DNA from: an uncultured Mediterraneibacter sp.
GTDB lineage: Bacteria; Bacillota; Clostridia; Lachnospirales; Lachnospiraceae
NCBI RefSeq assembly: GCF_944377805.1
Contig: NZ_CALWFZ010000004.1
Span: forward strand, 62,001 to 126,000
DNA length: 64,000 bases
Direction of reading: 5' to 3'
The position numbers were made by a program, and so were the translations under genes. The notes beneath the pieces are model-generated. The model was not told the origin of the DNA. It did no database searches and saw nothing but the letters and a program-made list of their open reading frames with translations. This document shows, piece after piece, positions 26,449 to 35,218 of the stretch (positions are counted from its first letter, which is position 1; every line of letters starts with the position of its first letter).

Positions 26449-27843
26449 TTGTCATCTAAGAAAAATAAATCAGTAAACATAAAGAAATATAAAAGAAAAC
26501 GGGAATTGAATCTTGGCATTTTTCTGTTTGCAATTGTTTTTATCTATCTGCTTGTCACTGTGATCAGCTATTTCGGAAGAGATAATATATCCGTATATGA
26601 AGTCAGGGAAGGAAGTATTGTCAGAGACAACTCCTACACAGGGCTTATTATCAGAGAAGAGACAGCGGTCAATGCCGATGCGGCAGGTTATGTCAGTTAC
26701 TATCAAAATGAAAACAGTAAAGTAAAGGCCGGTATGAATATTTACGCGCTCTCAGGGGAGATGCTCAATACAGAGTCGGCACTGCCGGAAGATACAAAAG
26801 CAGCGGCAGTATCTCCTGAAGTGCAGTCGGCAATTACATTGCAGCTTCAAAGTTTTAATGAAAATTATGATTCGGATGATTTTTCTGCTGTGTATTCGCT
26901 GAAAAATGAGATTAATACTTCTCTTCAGGACACCTACAGTGTAACCAGAACCCAGCAGCTTGACGCTGTGATCGCGGCGAGCGGAACCGAGGCCACATCC
27001 TACACGGCACCCCGCGACGGGATCGTGGCATTCACTGTGGATGGATATGAGGGTCTTACGAAAGATACATTTACGGAAGAAAATTTTGCCACGACGGAAT
27101 ATGAGAGCACTGTACTTTCAGATCAGATGCAGATCAGCCAGGGCGATCCGGTTTACCGGCTGATTACAAATGAAGAGTGGTCTGTGATCGTGCCTCTTGA
27201 AAAGGAAACGGCGGAAAGTCTTATTGCGGATGAAGTGTCAAGTATAAGGGTACGCGTGGACAAAGACAGCGAGACGATGTGGGCGGACTTTTCAATAATC
27301 GAAAGAGACGGAAATTACTACGGCTGTCTTGATTTTGATAATTCTATGATACGGTATGCTGAGGACAGATTCTTAAATGTTGAATTGATCCTTGAAGATG
27401 AAAGCGGCCTGAAAATCCCGAAATCATCTGTTGTAGAAGAAAAGTTTTTCGTGGTTCCGGGAGAGTATCTCACCACAGGGGGAAATAGTTCTTCTGATGG
27501 AGTTATGGTCAGAGACGACGACGGAAGCGTGGAGTTTACTCCTGTTACGATTTATGACAACTCAGATGATGGAGAGATCTGTATCAGCAGAGATGATCTG
27601 ACCGAAGGCTCCACGATCGTGAAACCGGATTCCAATGAGACATATACGATAGGAAAAACAAAATCGCTTCAGGGAGTCTACAATATCAACAGGGGATACG
27701 CGGTATTTAAAAAGGTTGCGATTTTATGTGAAAACGATGAATACTATGTTATCCAGGAGGGGGTAAACTACAGTCTCTCCAACTATGATCACATTGTGCA
27801 GAATGGTTCAAGCGTCAGTTCAGATGAAGTGGTATTCCAGTAG
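26449..27843 (+). CDS. HlyD-like membrane adaptor protein heading the sepF operon
   Basis: 464 residues. A lysine-rich cytoplasmic start, one membrane helix (about residues 23-43), then an extracytoplasmic part with lipoyl-like and barrel-sandwich segments (IIREETAVNADAAGYVSYY, VKAGMNIYALSG; later IPKSSVVEEKFFVVPG) resembling HlyD/RND-type adaptors. No transporter or outer-membrane partner lies nearby, and a Gram-positive cell has no outer membrane. The gene precedes yggS-sepF in what looks like one transcription unit. The start is TTG 26449 with AAGGCGG upstream. Function unknown; a link to division or envelope is inference. Confidence 0.7.
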   Translation: MSSKKNKSVNIKKYKRKRELNLGIFLFAIVFIYLLVTVISYFGRDNISVYEVREGSIVRDNSYTGLIIREETAVNADAAGYVSYYQNENSKVKAGMNIYALSGEMLNTESALPEDTKAAAVSPEVQSAITLQLQSFNENYDSDDFSAVYSLKNEINTSLQDTYSVTRTQQLDAVIAASGTEATSYTAPRDGIVAFTVDGYEGLTKDTFTEENFATTEYESTVLSDQMQISQGDPVYRLITNEEWSVIVPLEKETAESLIADEVSSIRVRVDKDSETMWADFSIIERDGNYYGCLDFDNSMIRYAEDRFLNVELILEDESGLKIPKSSVVEEKFFVVPGEYLTTGGNSSSDGVMVRDDDGSVEFTPVTIYDNSDDGEICISRDDLTEGSTIVKPDSNETYTIGKTKSLQGVYNINRGYAVFKKVAILCENDEYYVIQEGVNYSLSNYDHIVQNGSSVSSDEVVFQ

Positions 27844-27879
27844 AGCGCGATGCCGCGTCGGAAAGGAGATTGAAAAAGA

Positions 27880-28575
27880 ATGCTAAAAGAGAATCTCGAG
27901 GCAGTGGAAGAAAAGATTCAGGCAGCCTGTAAAAGAGCGGGCAGAGACAGGGATGAGGTGACTCTTATCGCGGTGAGCAAGACAAAGCCTGTGGAAATGC
28001 TCCGGGAGGCCTACGATCTCGGGGTGCGTATCTTCGGGGAGAATAAAGTACAGGAGATCAGGGATAAATATGAGGCTCTTCCCAAAGATATTCAGTGGCA
28101 TATGATCGGCCATCTGCAGACGAATAAGGTGAAATATATTGCAGATAAAGTAGAGCTGATTCATTCGGTGGATTCCCTGAAACTGGCGGAGACAATCGAA
28201 AAGGAGGCAGTTAAGCACAACCGTGTCATAGACATTTTACTGGAAGTCAATGTCGCCCGGGAGGCCAGCAAGTTTGGTCTGGCAATGGAAGAAGTTATTC
28301 CTCTTTTTAATAAAATCGGAAAACTTCCCCATTTAAGAGTACGCGGATTGATGACAATTGCCCCGTTTGTAGAAAATCCTGAAAATAATCGCGCAATTTT
28401 TGCAGATTTACATAAATTATATGTTGACATTAAAGAAAAAAACATTGATAATGGTACTGTGAGCATACTTTCAATGGGGATGACCAATGATTATGAAGTG
28501 GCGATTGAAGAGGGGGCTACTATGGTCCGGATCGGCACCGGGATCTTTGGTGCCAGAGATTACTCGACACAGTAA
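27880..28575 (+). CDS. YggS/YlmE-family pyridoxal-phosphate homeostasis protein
   Basis: 231 residues. A PLP-binding single-domain barrel with VSKTKP (Lys near residue 38 binds PLP), FGENKVQE, WHMIGHLQTNKVK and the phosphate-binding SMGMTNDYEVAI. The family buffers PLP and has no proven catalytic activity. It lies immediately before sepF, as ylmE does in Bacillus. AAAGGAG precedes the ATG. Confidence 0.95.
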   Translation: MLKENLEAVEEKIQAACKRAGRDRDEVTLIAVSKTKPVEMLREAYDLGVRIFGENKVQEIRDKYEALPKDIQWHMIGHLQTNKVKYIADKVELIHSVDSLKLAETIEKEAVKHNRVIDILLEVNVAREASKFGLAMEEVIPLFNKIGKLPHLRVRGLMTIAPFVENPENNRAIFADLHKLYVDIKEKNIDNGTVSILSMGMTNDYEVAIEEGATMVRIGTGIFGARDYSTQ

Positions 28576-28647
28576 TGTCTCTGGTAATGAAAGTGTGGAA
28601 GAATAAAATCGTACAGTATGCAGACTGTACAAGATAGGAGTGTAAGA

Positions 28648-29190
28648 ATGGGTGTATTTGATAAATTTCTGGACATCATGAAATTAAACGACGATGATTA
28701 TGATGATGAATTTTATGATGATGACGAATTCTATGATGATGAGTACGAGGAGAAACCTCATCGCCGTTCCCTGTTCGGAAAGAAAAATACAAAAGAAGAC
28801 AGCTACGAGGATTTCGACTTAGAAGAGGAGAGAAAGTATCAGCCTTCAGCGGGCAATAAAGTAACGCCGATGAGACATCCTGCTGCAAAGAAAAGCGGAA
28901 ATATGGAAGTCTGTGTTGTGAAACCGACTTCAGTGGATGATTCCAGAGAGATTACAGAGACTCTGCTTTCCGGCAGAACTGTGATTTTGAATCTGGAGGG
29001 CATGGATCTCGAGATCGCACAGCGGATTATTGATTTTATATCCGGCGCTACATTTGCGATAAACGGCAATCTTCAGAAGATCTCCAACTACATCTTCCTT
29101 GTGACACCTACAAATGTAGACATATCCGGTGATCTTCAGGATCTTCTGGGCGGTTCTATGGAGACGCCAAGCGTAAGAGGCAGATATTAA
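28648..29190 (+). CDS. sepF: Cell division protein SepF
   Basis: About 180 residues. The N-terminal amphipathic membrane-binding helix GVFDKFLDIMK is followed by an unusual Asp/Glu/Tyr-rich stretch (about residues 14-37, DNA 28690-28752, partly an imperfect tandem repeat), then the C-terminal SepF fold with VILNLEGMDLEIAQRIIDFISG and LVTPTNVDI. SepF tethers FtsZ filaments to the membrane. ATG 28648 follows TAGGAG; the in-frame upstream start would add an unrelated ten residues. Confidence 0.95.
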   Translation: MGVFDKFLDIMKLNDDDYDDEFYDDDEFYDDEYEEKPHRRSLFGKKNTKEDSYEDFDLEEERKYQPSAGNKVTPMRHPAAKKSGNMEVCVVKPTSVDDSREITETLLSGRTVILNLEGMDLEIAQRIIDFISGATFAINGNLQKISNYIFLVTPTNVDISGDLQDLLGGSMETPSVRGRY

Positions 29191-29196
29191 TCTGAT

Positions 29197-29997
29197 ATGC
29201 AAAAGCAAAATCAGGAGAAGGAAATTCAGAATCTTGAGAAACGCTTTCTGGAACTGTCAAGGATCGCATACCAGCGGGATATTGTGACATATTCGGATTT
29301 CCTCAACTTAAATGAACAGAATATTTTACATACGCTGCCAAAAGATAGGCTGTATACCCGTGTTGTATCTTTTGGCGGCTATGAACCGGCAGAGCGTCAG
29401 ATGGCGGCATTTATCCCTGATGCTCTTTATTTGCGTTACGGGAAGAAGGAACTGTCTCTGACAGATGTGAATTATCCGTTCTCCGCGGTGAGAATTGCTC
29501 CCTTAAATGAGAAGTTCTCCGAGGAGTTAACTCACAGAGACTATCTTGGCTCGATTTTGAATCTGGGAATTGACCGTTCAAAAACGGGTGACATCATAAC
29601 CGGGAGAAAAGAGGCGCTCCTGTTTGTGCATCGTGATATGTCAGAGCTCATTCTCCACGAGCTGACCAGGGTAAAACACACTTCTGTAAAGACGGAACCG
29701 GTCTGTCTGGATGAGATCGATTATACTCCGGCATACGAAGAGATCAGGGGAACTGTAGCTTCCGTCCGGCTTGACAGCCTTCTATCGCTGGCTTTTTCCC
29801 AATCCAGGACAAAGCTTACCGGGTTGATCGAAGGGGCAAAAGTCTATGTGAACGGACGCCTTATTACAAGCAACGGGTATCAACCGGAAGAGGGCGACAT
29901 TATTTCTGTGCGTGGTATGGGAAAGTTCAGATATGAGGCCTGCGGTTCCCGGACGCGTAAGAACAGGCTTACAGTTATTATTAATAAGTATGTTTAA
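29197..29997 (+). CDS. ylmH: YlmH-like S4-domain RNA-binding protein
   Basis: 266 residues. An N-terminal domain with SFGGYEPAERQMAAF and YLGSILNLGIDRSKTGDI, typical of YlmH, and a C-terminal S4 RNA-binding domain (about 183-250; RLDSLLSLAFSQSRTK and GAKVYVNGRL). YlmH acts in ribosome quality control in Bacillus. The gene follows sepF after 6 nt and lacks a strong ribosome site of its own, suggesting coupling. Confidence 0.92.
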   Translation: MQKQNQEKEIQNLEKRFLELSRIAYQRDIVTYSDFLNLNEQNILHTLPKDRLYTRVVSFGGYEPAERQMAAFIPDALYLRYGKKELSLTDVNYPFSAVRIAPLNEKFSEELTHRDYLGSILNLGIDRSKTGDIITGRKEALLFVHRDMSELILHELTRVKHTSVKTEPVCLDEIDYTPAYEEIRGTVASVRLDSLLSLAFSQSRTKLTGLIEGAKVYVNGRLITSNGYQPEEGDIISVRGMGKFRYEACGSRTRKNRLTVIINKYV

Positions 29998-30022
29998 TTA
30001 CAGCACAATCTGAAAACAGGAA

Positions 30023-30580
30023 ATGGTAAACAGAATGACGACTGAAAATTATACAAACCAAAATCACAGCAAAAAGACTAAGACATTATGCTGGCTGATC
30101 TCCATTTTATCTTTGACTGCCGCTCTTGTTATCGATCAGTTGACAAAGCATCTGGCGGTAGTTTATCTGAAAGGAGAGAGCGCTAAGGTTCTGATAGATG
30201 GAGTGTTTGAACTTTCTTATCTGGAGAACCGGGGGGCAGCGTTTGGAATGATGCAGAACATGCAGCATTTTTTTGTCGCGGGCGCGGCTGTAATTTTTCT
30301 TTTACTGATCTTTCTGTATGGACGGATGCCTTTTACCCGTAAATATATACCCCTTAGAGTATGCGCGGTCCTTCTCGGGGCGGGAGCAGTCGGCAATATG
30401 ATCGACAGGATCCGGCTGAACTATGTGGTGGATTTCTTTTATTTTTCTTTGATTGACTTTCCTGTTTTTAATGTGGCGGATTGCTATGTCGTTGTCGCAT
30501 GTATCATGTTCGCGCTTCTTATACTGTTTTATTACAAAGGGGACGACGATTTTCGGTTTCTTCATGGCAAGAGAGGATGA
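30023..30580 (+). CDS. lspA: Lipoprotein signal peptidase LspA
   Basis: 185 residues with four membrane helices. The aspartyl protease motifs NMIDRIRLNYVVDF and FNVADCYVVVA carry the two catalytic Asp residues. It cleaves prolipoprotein signal peptides. Either ATG 30023 or ATG 30035 may be used; AACAGG at 30015-30020 is rather close to the first and far from the second. It overlaps rluD by four bases, the standard lspA-rluD pair. Confidence 0.95.
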   Translation: MVNRMTTENYTNQNHSKKTKTLCWLISILSLTAALVIDQLTKHLAVVYLKGESAKVLIDGVFELSYLENRGAAFGMMQNMQHFFVAGAAVIFLLLIFLYGRMPFTRKYIPLRVCAVLLGAGAVGNMIDRIRLNYVVDFFYFSLIDFPVFNVADCYVVVACIMFALLILFYYKGDDDFRFLHGKRG

Positions 30581-31503
30581 TTATCGAGATGGATATTATA
30601 AAACTGAGAACAGAGTTTGGCGGGGAGAGGATCGACAGATATTTGAGCGGTAATCTGGAGAACCGTTCCCGCTCTTATATCCAGAAGCTTTTGAAGGACG
30701 GAAATATCCGAGTGAATGACAGGGCAGTAAAAGCGAACTACAAAATCAATGAGGGAGATGAGCTTCTGATCCGGATACCGGATCCGGAAGTTCTCGACAT
30801 TTTGCCGGAGGACATTCCGTTGGATATTATTTATGAGGATGAGGATATTCTTGTTGTAAATAAACCAAAGGGAATGGTCGTACATCCTGCTCCCGGACAC
30901 AGCGGGCATACACTGGTCAACGCGATTTTGTATCACTGCGGTGATCAGCTTTCCGGTATCAACGGTGTGATGAGACCTGGGATTGTCCACCGTATTGATA
31001 TGGATACGACAGGGTCTCTGATGATATGCAAAAATGACCGGGCTCATCAGATTCTGGCGGAGCAGCTCAAAGATCACACTATAACACGCCGCTATCACGC
31101 AGTTGTTCACGGGAATATAAAAGAAGATACAGGCACTGTAAACGCTCCGATAGGCCGTCACCCTGCGGACCGGAAGAAGATGAGTACGAGAGCGGCTCAT
31201 GGGCGCAGCGCGGTTACGCATTTTCGCGTACTGGAGAGATTTGGAGACTACACATATATCGAGTGTGAACTGGAGACCGGAAGAACACATCAGATACGCG
31301 TGCATATGTCATCTATCGGACATCCGATACTTGGGGATACCGTATACGGTCCTTCAAAATGTCCGTTCAGACTACAGGGTCAGACGCTCCATGCGAAAAT
31401 ACTTGGCATATGCCATCCGACAACAGGAGAATATATGGAGTTTGACGCACCTCTTCCCGCTTACTTTGAAGATCTGCTCTCAAATCTGAGAAGAAAAAAT
31501 TAA
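30577..31503 (+). CDS. rluD: RluD-type 23S rRNA pseudouridine synthase
   Basis: About 308 residues (304 if ATG 30589 is used). An N-terminal S4 domain (RIDRYLSGNLENRSRSYIQKLLKDGNI) and a catalytic domain with GIVHRIDMDTTGSLM, in which the second Asp is the catalytic one, plus ETGRTHQIRVHM. It is expected to modify uridines in 23S helix 69. ATG 30577 overlaps the lspA stop (ATGA). Confidence 0.93.
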   Translation: MIIEMDIIKLRTEFGGERIDRYLSGNLENRSRSYIQKLLKDGNIRVNDRAVKANYKINEGDELLIRIPDPEVLDILPEDIPLDIIYEDEDILVVNKPKGMVVHPAPGHSGHTLVNAILYHCGDQLSGINGVMRPGIVHRIDMDTTGSLMICKNDRAHQILAEQLKDHTITRRYHAVVHGNIKEDTGTVNAPIGRHPADRKKMSTRAAHGRSAVTHFRVLERFGDYTYIECELETGRTHQIRVHMSSIGHPILGDTVYGPSKCPFRLQGQTLHAKILGICHPTTGEYMEFDAPLPAYFEDLLSNLRRKN

Positions 31504-31510
31504 TTTCTCA

Positions 31511-31539
31511 TTGTAATGACATGAAAATATCGTTATAAT
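31511..31539 (+). promoter_or_regulatory. Promoter of the cytidylate-kinase-like gene
   Basis: TTGTAA (31511-31516), a 17-nt spacer and TATAAT (31534-31539). It is 8 nt after the rluD stop and leaves a leader of about 80 nt. Confidence 0.75.
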
Positions 31540-31624
31540 AGTCATATAAGATGTGATTAAGCAGTTGTTTTTTATGCAAAATCACAGTTTATATGTTATA
31601 TGATGCAAAGGAGAGTGGCTTACG

Positions 31625-32272
31625 ATGAAAACAAATACGATCATTACAATCGGACGCGAATTTGGAAGTGCAGGAAGGGAGATCGGCTATAAAGTCGCCG
31701 AGGCTTTTGGCATCAGATTATACGATAAAGAGATGCTCGCGCGTGCGGCGAAAGAAAGCAGCATATGTGAGGAGATCTTTGAATCACATGACGAGAGACC
31801 GACGAACAGTTTTCTCTATTCTCTGGTGATGGATACTTATTCTATGGGATATTCGGGAAATACATATACAGATATGCCGATCAATCACAAAGTTTTTCTG
31901 GCTCAGTTTGACGCCATCAAAAAGATTGCGGACGAAGGTCCGTGTATTCTGGTAGGGCGCTGCGCGGATTATGCTCTGGAATCATACAAAAATGTTGTCA
32001 GTGTGTTTATTCACGCCGATATGAATGCAAGAATCAGAAGAATTGCCAGAATCTATGATCTGACGGATGCTAAGGCAAAAGATATGATTATAAAAACCGA
32101 CAAGAGCCGTGCCAGCTACTATAATTACTATACGAATAAGAAATGGTCTGACGCGGAAAGCTATGAACTTTGCCTGACCAGTTCTGAACTGGGGATTGAA
32201 GGTACGGCAAAAGCGATTATCGATTATGTTCAGTTAAAAGAGAGTATTGCGCGTGAGAAGCGCAGCATATAG
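31625..32272 (+). CDS. Cytidylate kinase-like family protein
   Basis: 215 residues. Its nucleotide-binding start IGREFGSAGREIG differs from the classical GPAGSGKS P-loop of Cmk but is typical of the cytidylate kinase-like family (PF13189). VGRCADYALE, RIARIYDLTDAKAKDMI and DKSRASYYNYYT follow. Whether it phosphorylates CMP is not shown for this family. AAGGAGA precedes the ATG. It is a single gene with its own promoter and terminator. Confidence 0.9.
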   Translation: MKTNTIITIGREFGSAGREIGYKVAEAFGIRLYDKEMLARAAKESSICEEIFESHDERPTNSFLYSLVMDTYSMGYSGNTYTDMPINHKVFLAQFDAIKKIADEGPCILVGRCADYALESYKNVVSVFIHADMNARIRRIARIYDLTDAKAKDMIIKTDKSRASYYNYYTNKKWSDAESYELCLTSSELGIEGTAKAIIDYVQLKESIAREKRSI

Positions 32273-32303
32273 AGCAATACTGCCAAGACGTAATAAATAA
32301 TTA

Positions 32304-32344
32304 ATCTCCCGGAAGTCCTTTGTAAGGAAACACTTCCGGGAGAT
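32304..32344. terminator. Strong bidirectional terminator hairpin
   Basis: Perfect 13-bp stem, ATCTCCCGGAAGT (32304-32316) with its complement at 32332-32344, plus an inner CCTT/AAGG. It lies between the convergent cytidylate-kinase-like and ttcA-like genes. Confidence 0.85.
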
Positions 32345-32346
32345 AT

Positions 32347-33099
32347 TTAATCTTGTCCAGGGGATTTTGGAGATCTGAGTGTCCGCTGGGGCCAGCCGGT
32401 GATGTCTCCGGTTACGATCGCGTGGAACATCCGCTCACGGACCCCCGGATGCTCTGCGTTAAGCTTTTTGACCAGCTCTTTGGCATACTGGCGTTTTGTA
32501 TAGCCGTCGACAGGACATGTGCTCTTGACAACAGGAAGAGCATATTTATTTTTAAATCCTATAACATCTGCTTCATCAACAAACATAAGAGGTCTTATCA
32601 CGGTCAGATCCATCCTGTCCAGATATGTTTTCGGGGAAAAGGAGTGGAAACGTCCTTCAAAGATCAGTGACAGAAGCATTGTTTCAATAATGTCATCCTT
32701 ATGATGGGCATAAGCTACTTTGTTGCACCCCATTTCCTTTATTGCCTGATTGAGAGCGCCTTTACGCATTTTGGCGCAAAGAGAACAGGGATTGCTCTCC
32801 TGTCTTATGTTGAAAAGGATATTGTAGATGTCAGATTTTACAATCTGATATGGAACGTCCATCTCAGCGCAGAGACTGATGACATTAGTAAGATCAAAGT
32901 TTTCAAATCCCAGATCCACTGTGATTGCGCTGAGCTGAAAGCGCTTTGGATAGAACCGTTTAAGGCCGTGGAGCGCATGTAACAGGGTAAGGCTGTCCTT
33001 TCCGCCGGAAATACCGACAGCGATGTGATCGCCTTCCTGTATCATCTCATATTCATCCACAGCTTTTCGGGTATAACTTAATAAACGCTGTAACTGCAT
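32347..33099 (-). CDS. TtcA-family tRNA thiolation ATPase
   Basis: 250 residues. PP-loop SGGKDS at residues 31-36 and three cysteines in the TtcA arrangement: Cys105 and Cys108 (CSLC) and Cys195 (TCPVDG), fitting a [4Fe-4S] cluster. TtcA makes 2-thiocytidine at position 32 of some tRNAs. The protein is shorter than E. coli TtcA (311 residues). AGAAAGGA precedes the start, and a good promoter lies upstream. Confidence 0.85.
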   Translation of the reverse strand: MQLQRLLSYTRKAVDEYEMIQEGDHIAVGISGGKDSLTLLHALHGLKRFYPKRFQLSAITVDLGFENFDLTNVISLCAEMDVPYQIVKSDIYNILFNIRQESNPCSLCAKMRKGALNQAIKEMGCNKVAYAHHKDDIIETMLLSLIFEGRFHSFSPKTYLDRMDLTVIRPLMFVDEADVIGFKNKYALPVVKSTCPVDGYTKRQYAKELVKKLNAEHPGVRERMFHAIVTGDITGWPQRTLRSPKSPGQD

Positions 33100-33133
33100 G
33101 TTTTTTTATTCCTTTCTAATATGCTGAGTTTAT

Positions 33134-33162
33134 ATTATACTTATTTTGAGATCCGATTACAA
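33134..33162 (-). promoter_or_regulatory. Promoter of the ttcA-like gene
   Basis: On the minus strand TTGTAA (33162-33157), a 17-nt spacer and TATAAT (33139-33134). It lies in the gap shared with the divergent FUSC gene. Confidence 0.75.
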
Positions 33163-33186
33163 GTATTTTAACAGGAGATTTTGAAT

Positions 33187-35190
33187 ATGAATCAGGTCAG
33201 GCTTCCACAATTTCATGACCGCGCCGACAGTATAAGAGGACAGTTTATTCAGGCGCTTCCGGTTATTGTGTATTTTTTGATTATGTTCTATTCTGTTATT
33301 CTTTTGTTCGGAATGCAGTATACACTTGTTGTTTCTCTTGGAACTCTGGTTTTTCAGGTCAATTATAAGAAAAAGCACACTCCCTTGTCGCTGACGCTTC
33401 TTCTTTTGCAGCAGTTGTTTCTGACGGTGTTGGCTTATGTTGCTACATGGAATATTGTTCTGTGTCTGCTTCTGAATCTGACGGTTCCTTTCTGGCTGAT
33501 TTTCTCAAAGTCCTCGGCCTTCAATCAGCTCGGATATTTTTCTACACTTATGACATTTAGCTTTCTGCAATTTATACCTCTGGACTGGAAGGGCTTTATA
33601 GTCCAGTTTGAGGCGATGAGTTTGTGCTGTATCTCCGTATTGATAGCCGTTCTTCTGTATCCGAGGCTGTGCCGAAAGAAGAAGGGAATCTGTACCGAGC
33701 GGCAGGTAATGCGGCTGCTGGGAAATATTTTTGAAAAATCTTTAAACGGAGAGGAGGTTGAGGCAGATTTAAAGCAACTTTTCTGTCTGCAGCGGCAGCT
33801 TTACCAGGAAGCGGATCAGAAACGGGCCAGAAGGCATGTCGTTACATCAAAAGGTAAACTCCAGTACATGTTTGCTCTTATGATCCAGAGAACGACGTAC
33901 CTTATATCAACACAGAGCCACATTCTGACACCTGCGGACGAAGAGAGCAGACAACTGGCACTTTGCATGGCTCAATACATGAAAAATGCGGGAAATATCG
34001 ATTTTCTGTCTGGAGACAGTGCTCAGACCGGGAACCTGAAAAAAGAGGGGAAGAGAATGCTTTACCGGGCAGAGAAAAAGAGAGATATTTTTCACCGGCA
34101 TGTCGCCAACTTTTTCCGGATGTTTTTATTTATTCTCAATCAGTCGGCTCGACAGGAGGAAGGGATACTGGATGAGCACTGGGAAGTTCCCGTAAAAGAC
34201 AGGATATGGGAGAGGGTATTTTCCAGGATGCATCCGGATACATTTGAAATGCGTTTTGCCCTCCGTATGAGTGTTGTGATGATGACGGGAATGGCATTTA
34301 ATATGCTGTTTGACGAGAGTCATTCCTACTGGTTTGTGATGAATGCGTTTCTTTTGTTGCGCCCGATGTATGAAGACAGCAACTACCGGATGAGAACACG
34401 GTTCTTCGGAACTGCCGCCGGCTGTGTAATTCTTATTATGATTCTGCCATTTTGCCAGTCAGCTGCTTCCCATCTGATCCTTGCGGGTATTCTTGTCGTA
34501 TGTATGTACACGGCAACGCCGGGAACTGTAATTCATGCGTTCTTTGTCACATGTTTTGCCCTTATGATGACAACGCTGGCAATGGGAGATACCTCTGTAG
34601 TATTGCTGCGCATGATATATGTGATCGCGGCCGTTCTCTTCGTTCTCGTCGTAAACCGCTTTTTCTTTCCTACCAGTATGGGCAGCCAGTTTCGCTACAA
34701 TTTCCAGATGCTTTTTCATATGCATCATATGTATCTGGGAATTCTGAAAGACTGCCTGACAAACTCTCTGGATTACTGGCGAATCTGCGACGCTCAGATA
34801 CAGTATCATATGGTGCATGCCCAGATCAGGAAAGAACTTCCGGAAGCTGAGAAAAGCGAACAGGAGAGAGCGTATTTTCAAAAAATTCTCGAGATCACAT
34901 GGTGTATGGCGTCTGAGATCCAGCAGATGTTCTTTCAGGTGAAAAACAGGAGACGGGATACAAAGGCACGCGAAATTATGGAGCACTATATTTATTACAC
35001 TGATTATGTGCTAAATCAGATTCAGGAGATGCTTCATCTGAAAAAGGAGAAAAAACTCACCGATATAGAAGGAATGAAATACCAGAGATACATTACCGGT
35101 GAGCCGGAATTATCCTCACTGATGGTGCAGTACGCCAGAAACCTCTCCAGACTGTATATTCTCGTGTTAAGGCGATTCAAAACAACATAA
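33187..35190 (+). CDS. FUSC-family membrane protein
   Basis: 667 residues. Two hydrophobic blocks (about residues 20-165 and 360-500), each with several membrane spans, flank and follow cytoplasmic helical regions. The second block contains FALRMSVVMMTGMAF and HSYWFVMNAFLLLRPMYEDS, matching the fusaric-acid-resistance/aromatic-acid-exporter (FUSC) pattern. Substrate unknown; it may be an exporter of organic acids or an envelope protein. ATG 33187 follows AGGAG. It stands alone between ttcA-like and the recombinase. Confidence 0.75.
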   Translation: MNQVRLPQFHDRADSIRGQFIQALPVIVYFLIMFYSVILLFGMQYTLVVSLGTLVFQVNYKKKHTPLSLTLLLLQQLFLTVLAYVATWNIVLCLLLNLTVPFWLIFSKSSAFNQLGYFSTLMTFSFLQFIPLDWKGFIVQFEAMSLCCISVLIAVLLYPRLCRKKKGICTERQVMRLLGNIFEKSLNGEEVEADLKQLFCLQRQLYQEADQKRARRHVVTSKGKLQYMFALMIQRTTYLISTQSHILTPADEESRQLALCMAQYMKNAGNIDFLSGDSAQTGNLKKEGKRMLYRAEKKRDIFHRHVANFFRMFLFILNQSARQEEGILDEHWEVPVKDRIWERVFSRMHPDTFEMRFALRMSVVMMTGMAFNMLFDESHSYWFVMNAFLLLRPMYEDSNYRMRTRFFGTAAGCVILIMILPFCQSAASHLILAGILVVCMYTATPGTVIHAFFVTCFALMMTTLAMGDTSVVLLRMIYVIAAVLFVLVVNRFFFPTSMGSQFRYNFQMLFHMHHMYLGILKDCLTNSLDYWRICDAQIQYHMVHAQIRKELPEAEKSEQERAYFQKILEITWCMASEIQQMFFQVKNRRRDTKAREIMEHYIYYTDYVLNQIQEMLHLKKEKKLTDIEGMKYQRYITGEPELSSLMVQYARNLSRLYILVLRRFKTT

Positions 35191-35218
35191 AAGCTCCGCT
35201 TTATATATCGCGGAGCTT
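35191..35218. terminator. Terminator shared by FUSC gene and recombinase
   Basis: Stem AAGCTCCGC (35191-35199) with GCGGAGCTT (35210-35218). The recombinase stop codon (35201-35203) lies inside the loop, so the element overlaps that gene's 3' end. Confidence 0.75.

Noticed and set aside
30562..31305. A 247-codon minus-strand open frame inside rluD
   Set aside because: Entirely antisense to the conserved pseudouridine synthase; composition is unlike a real protein.
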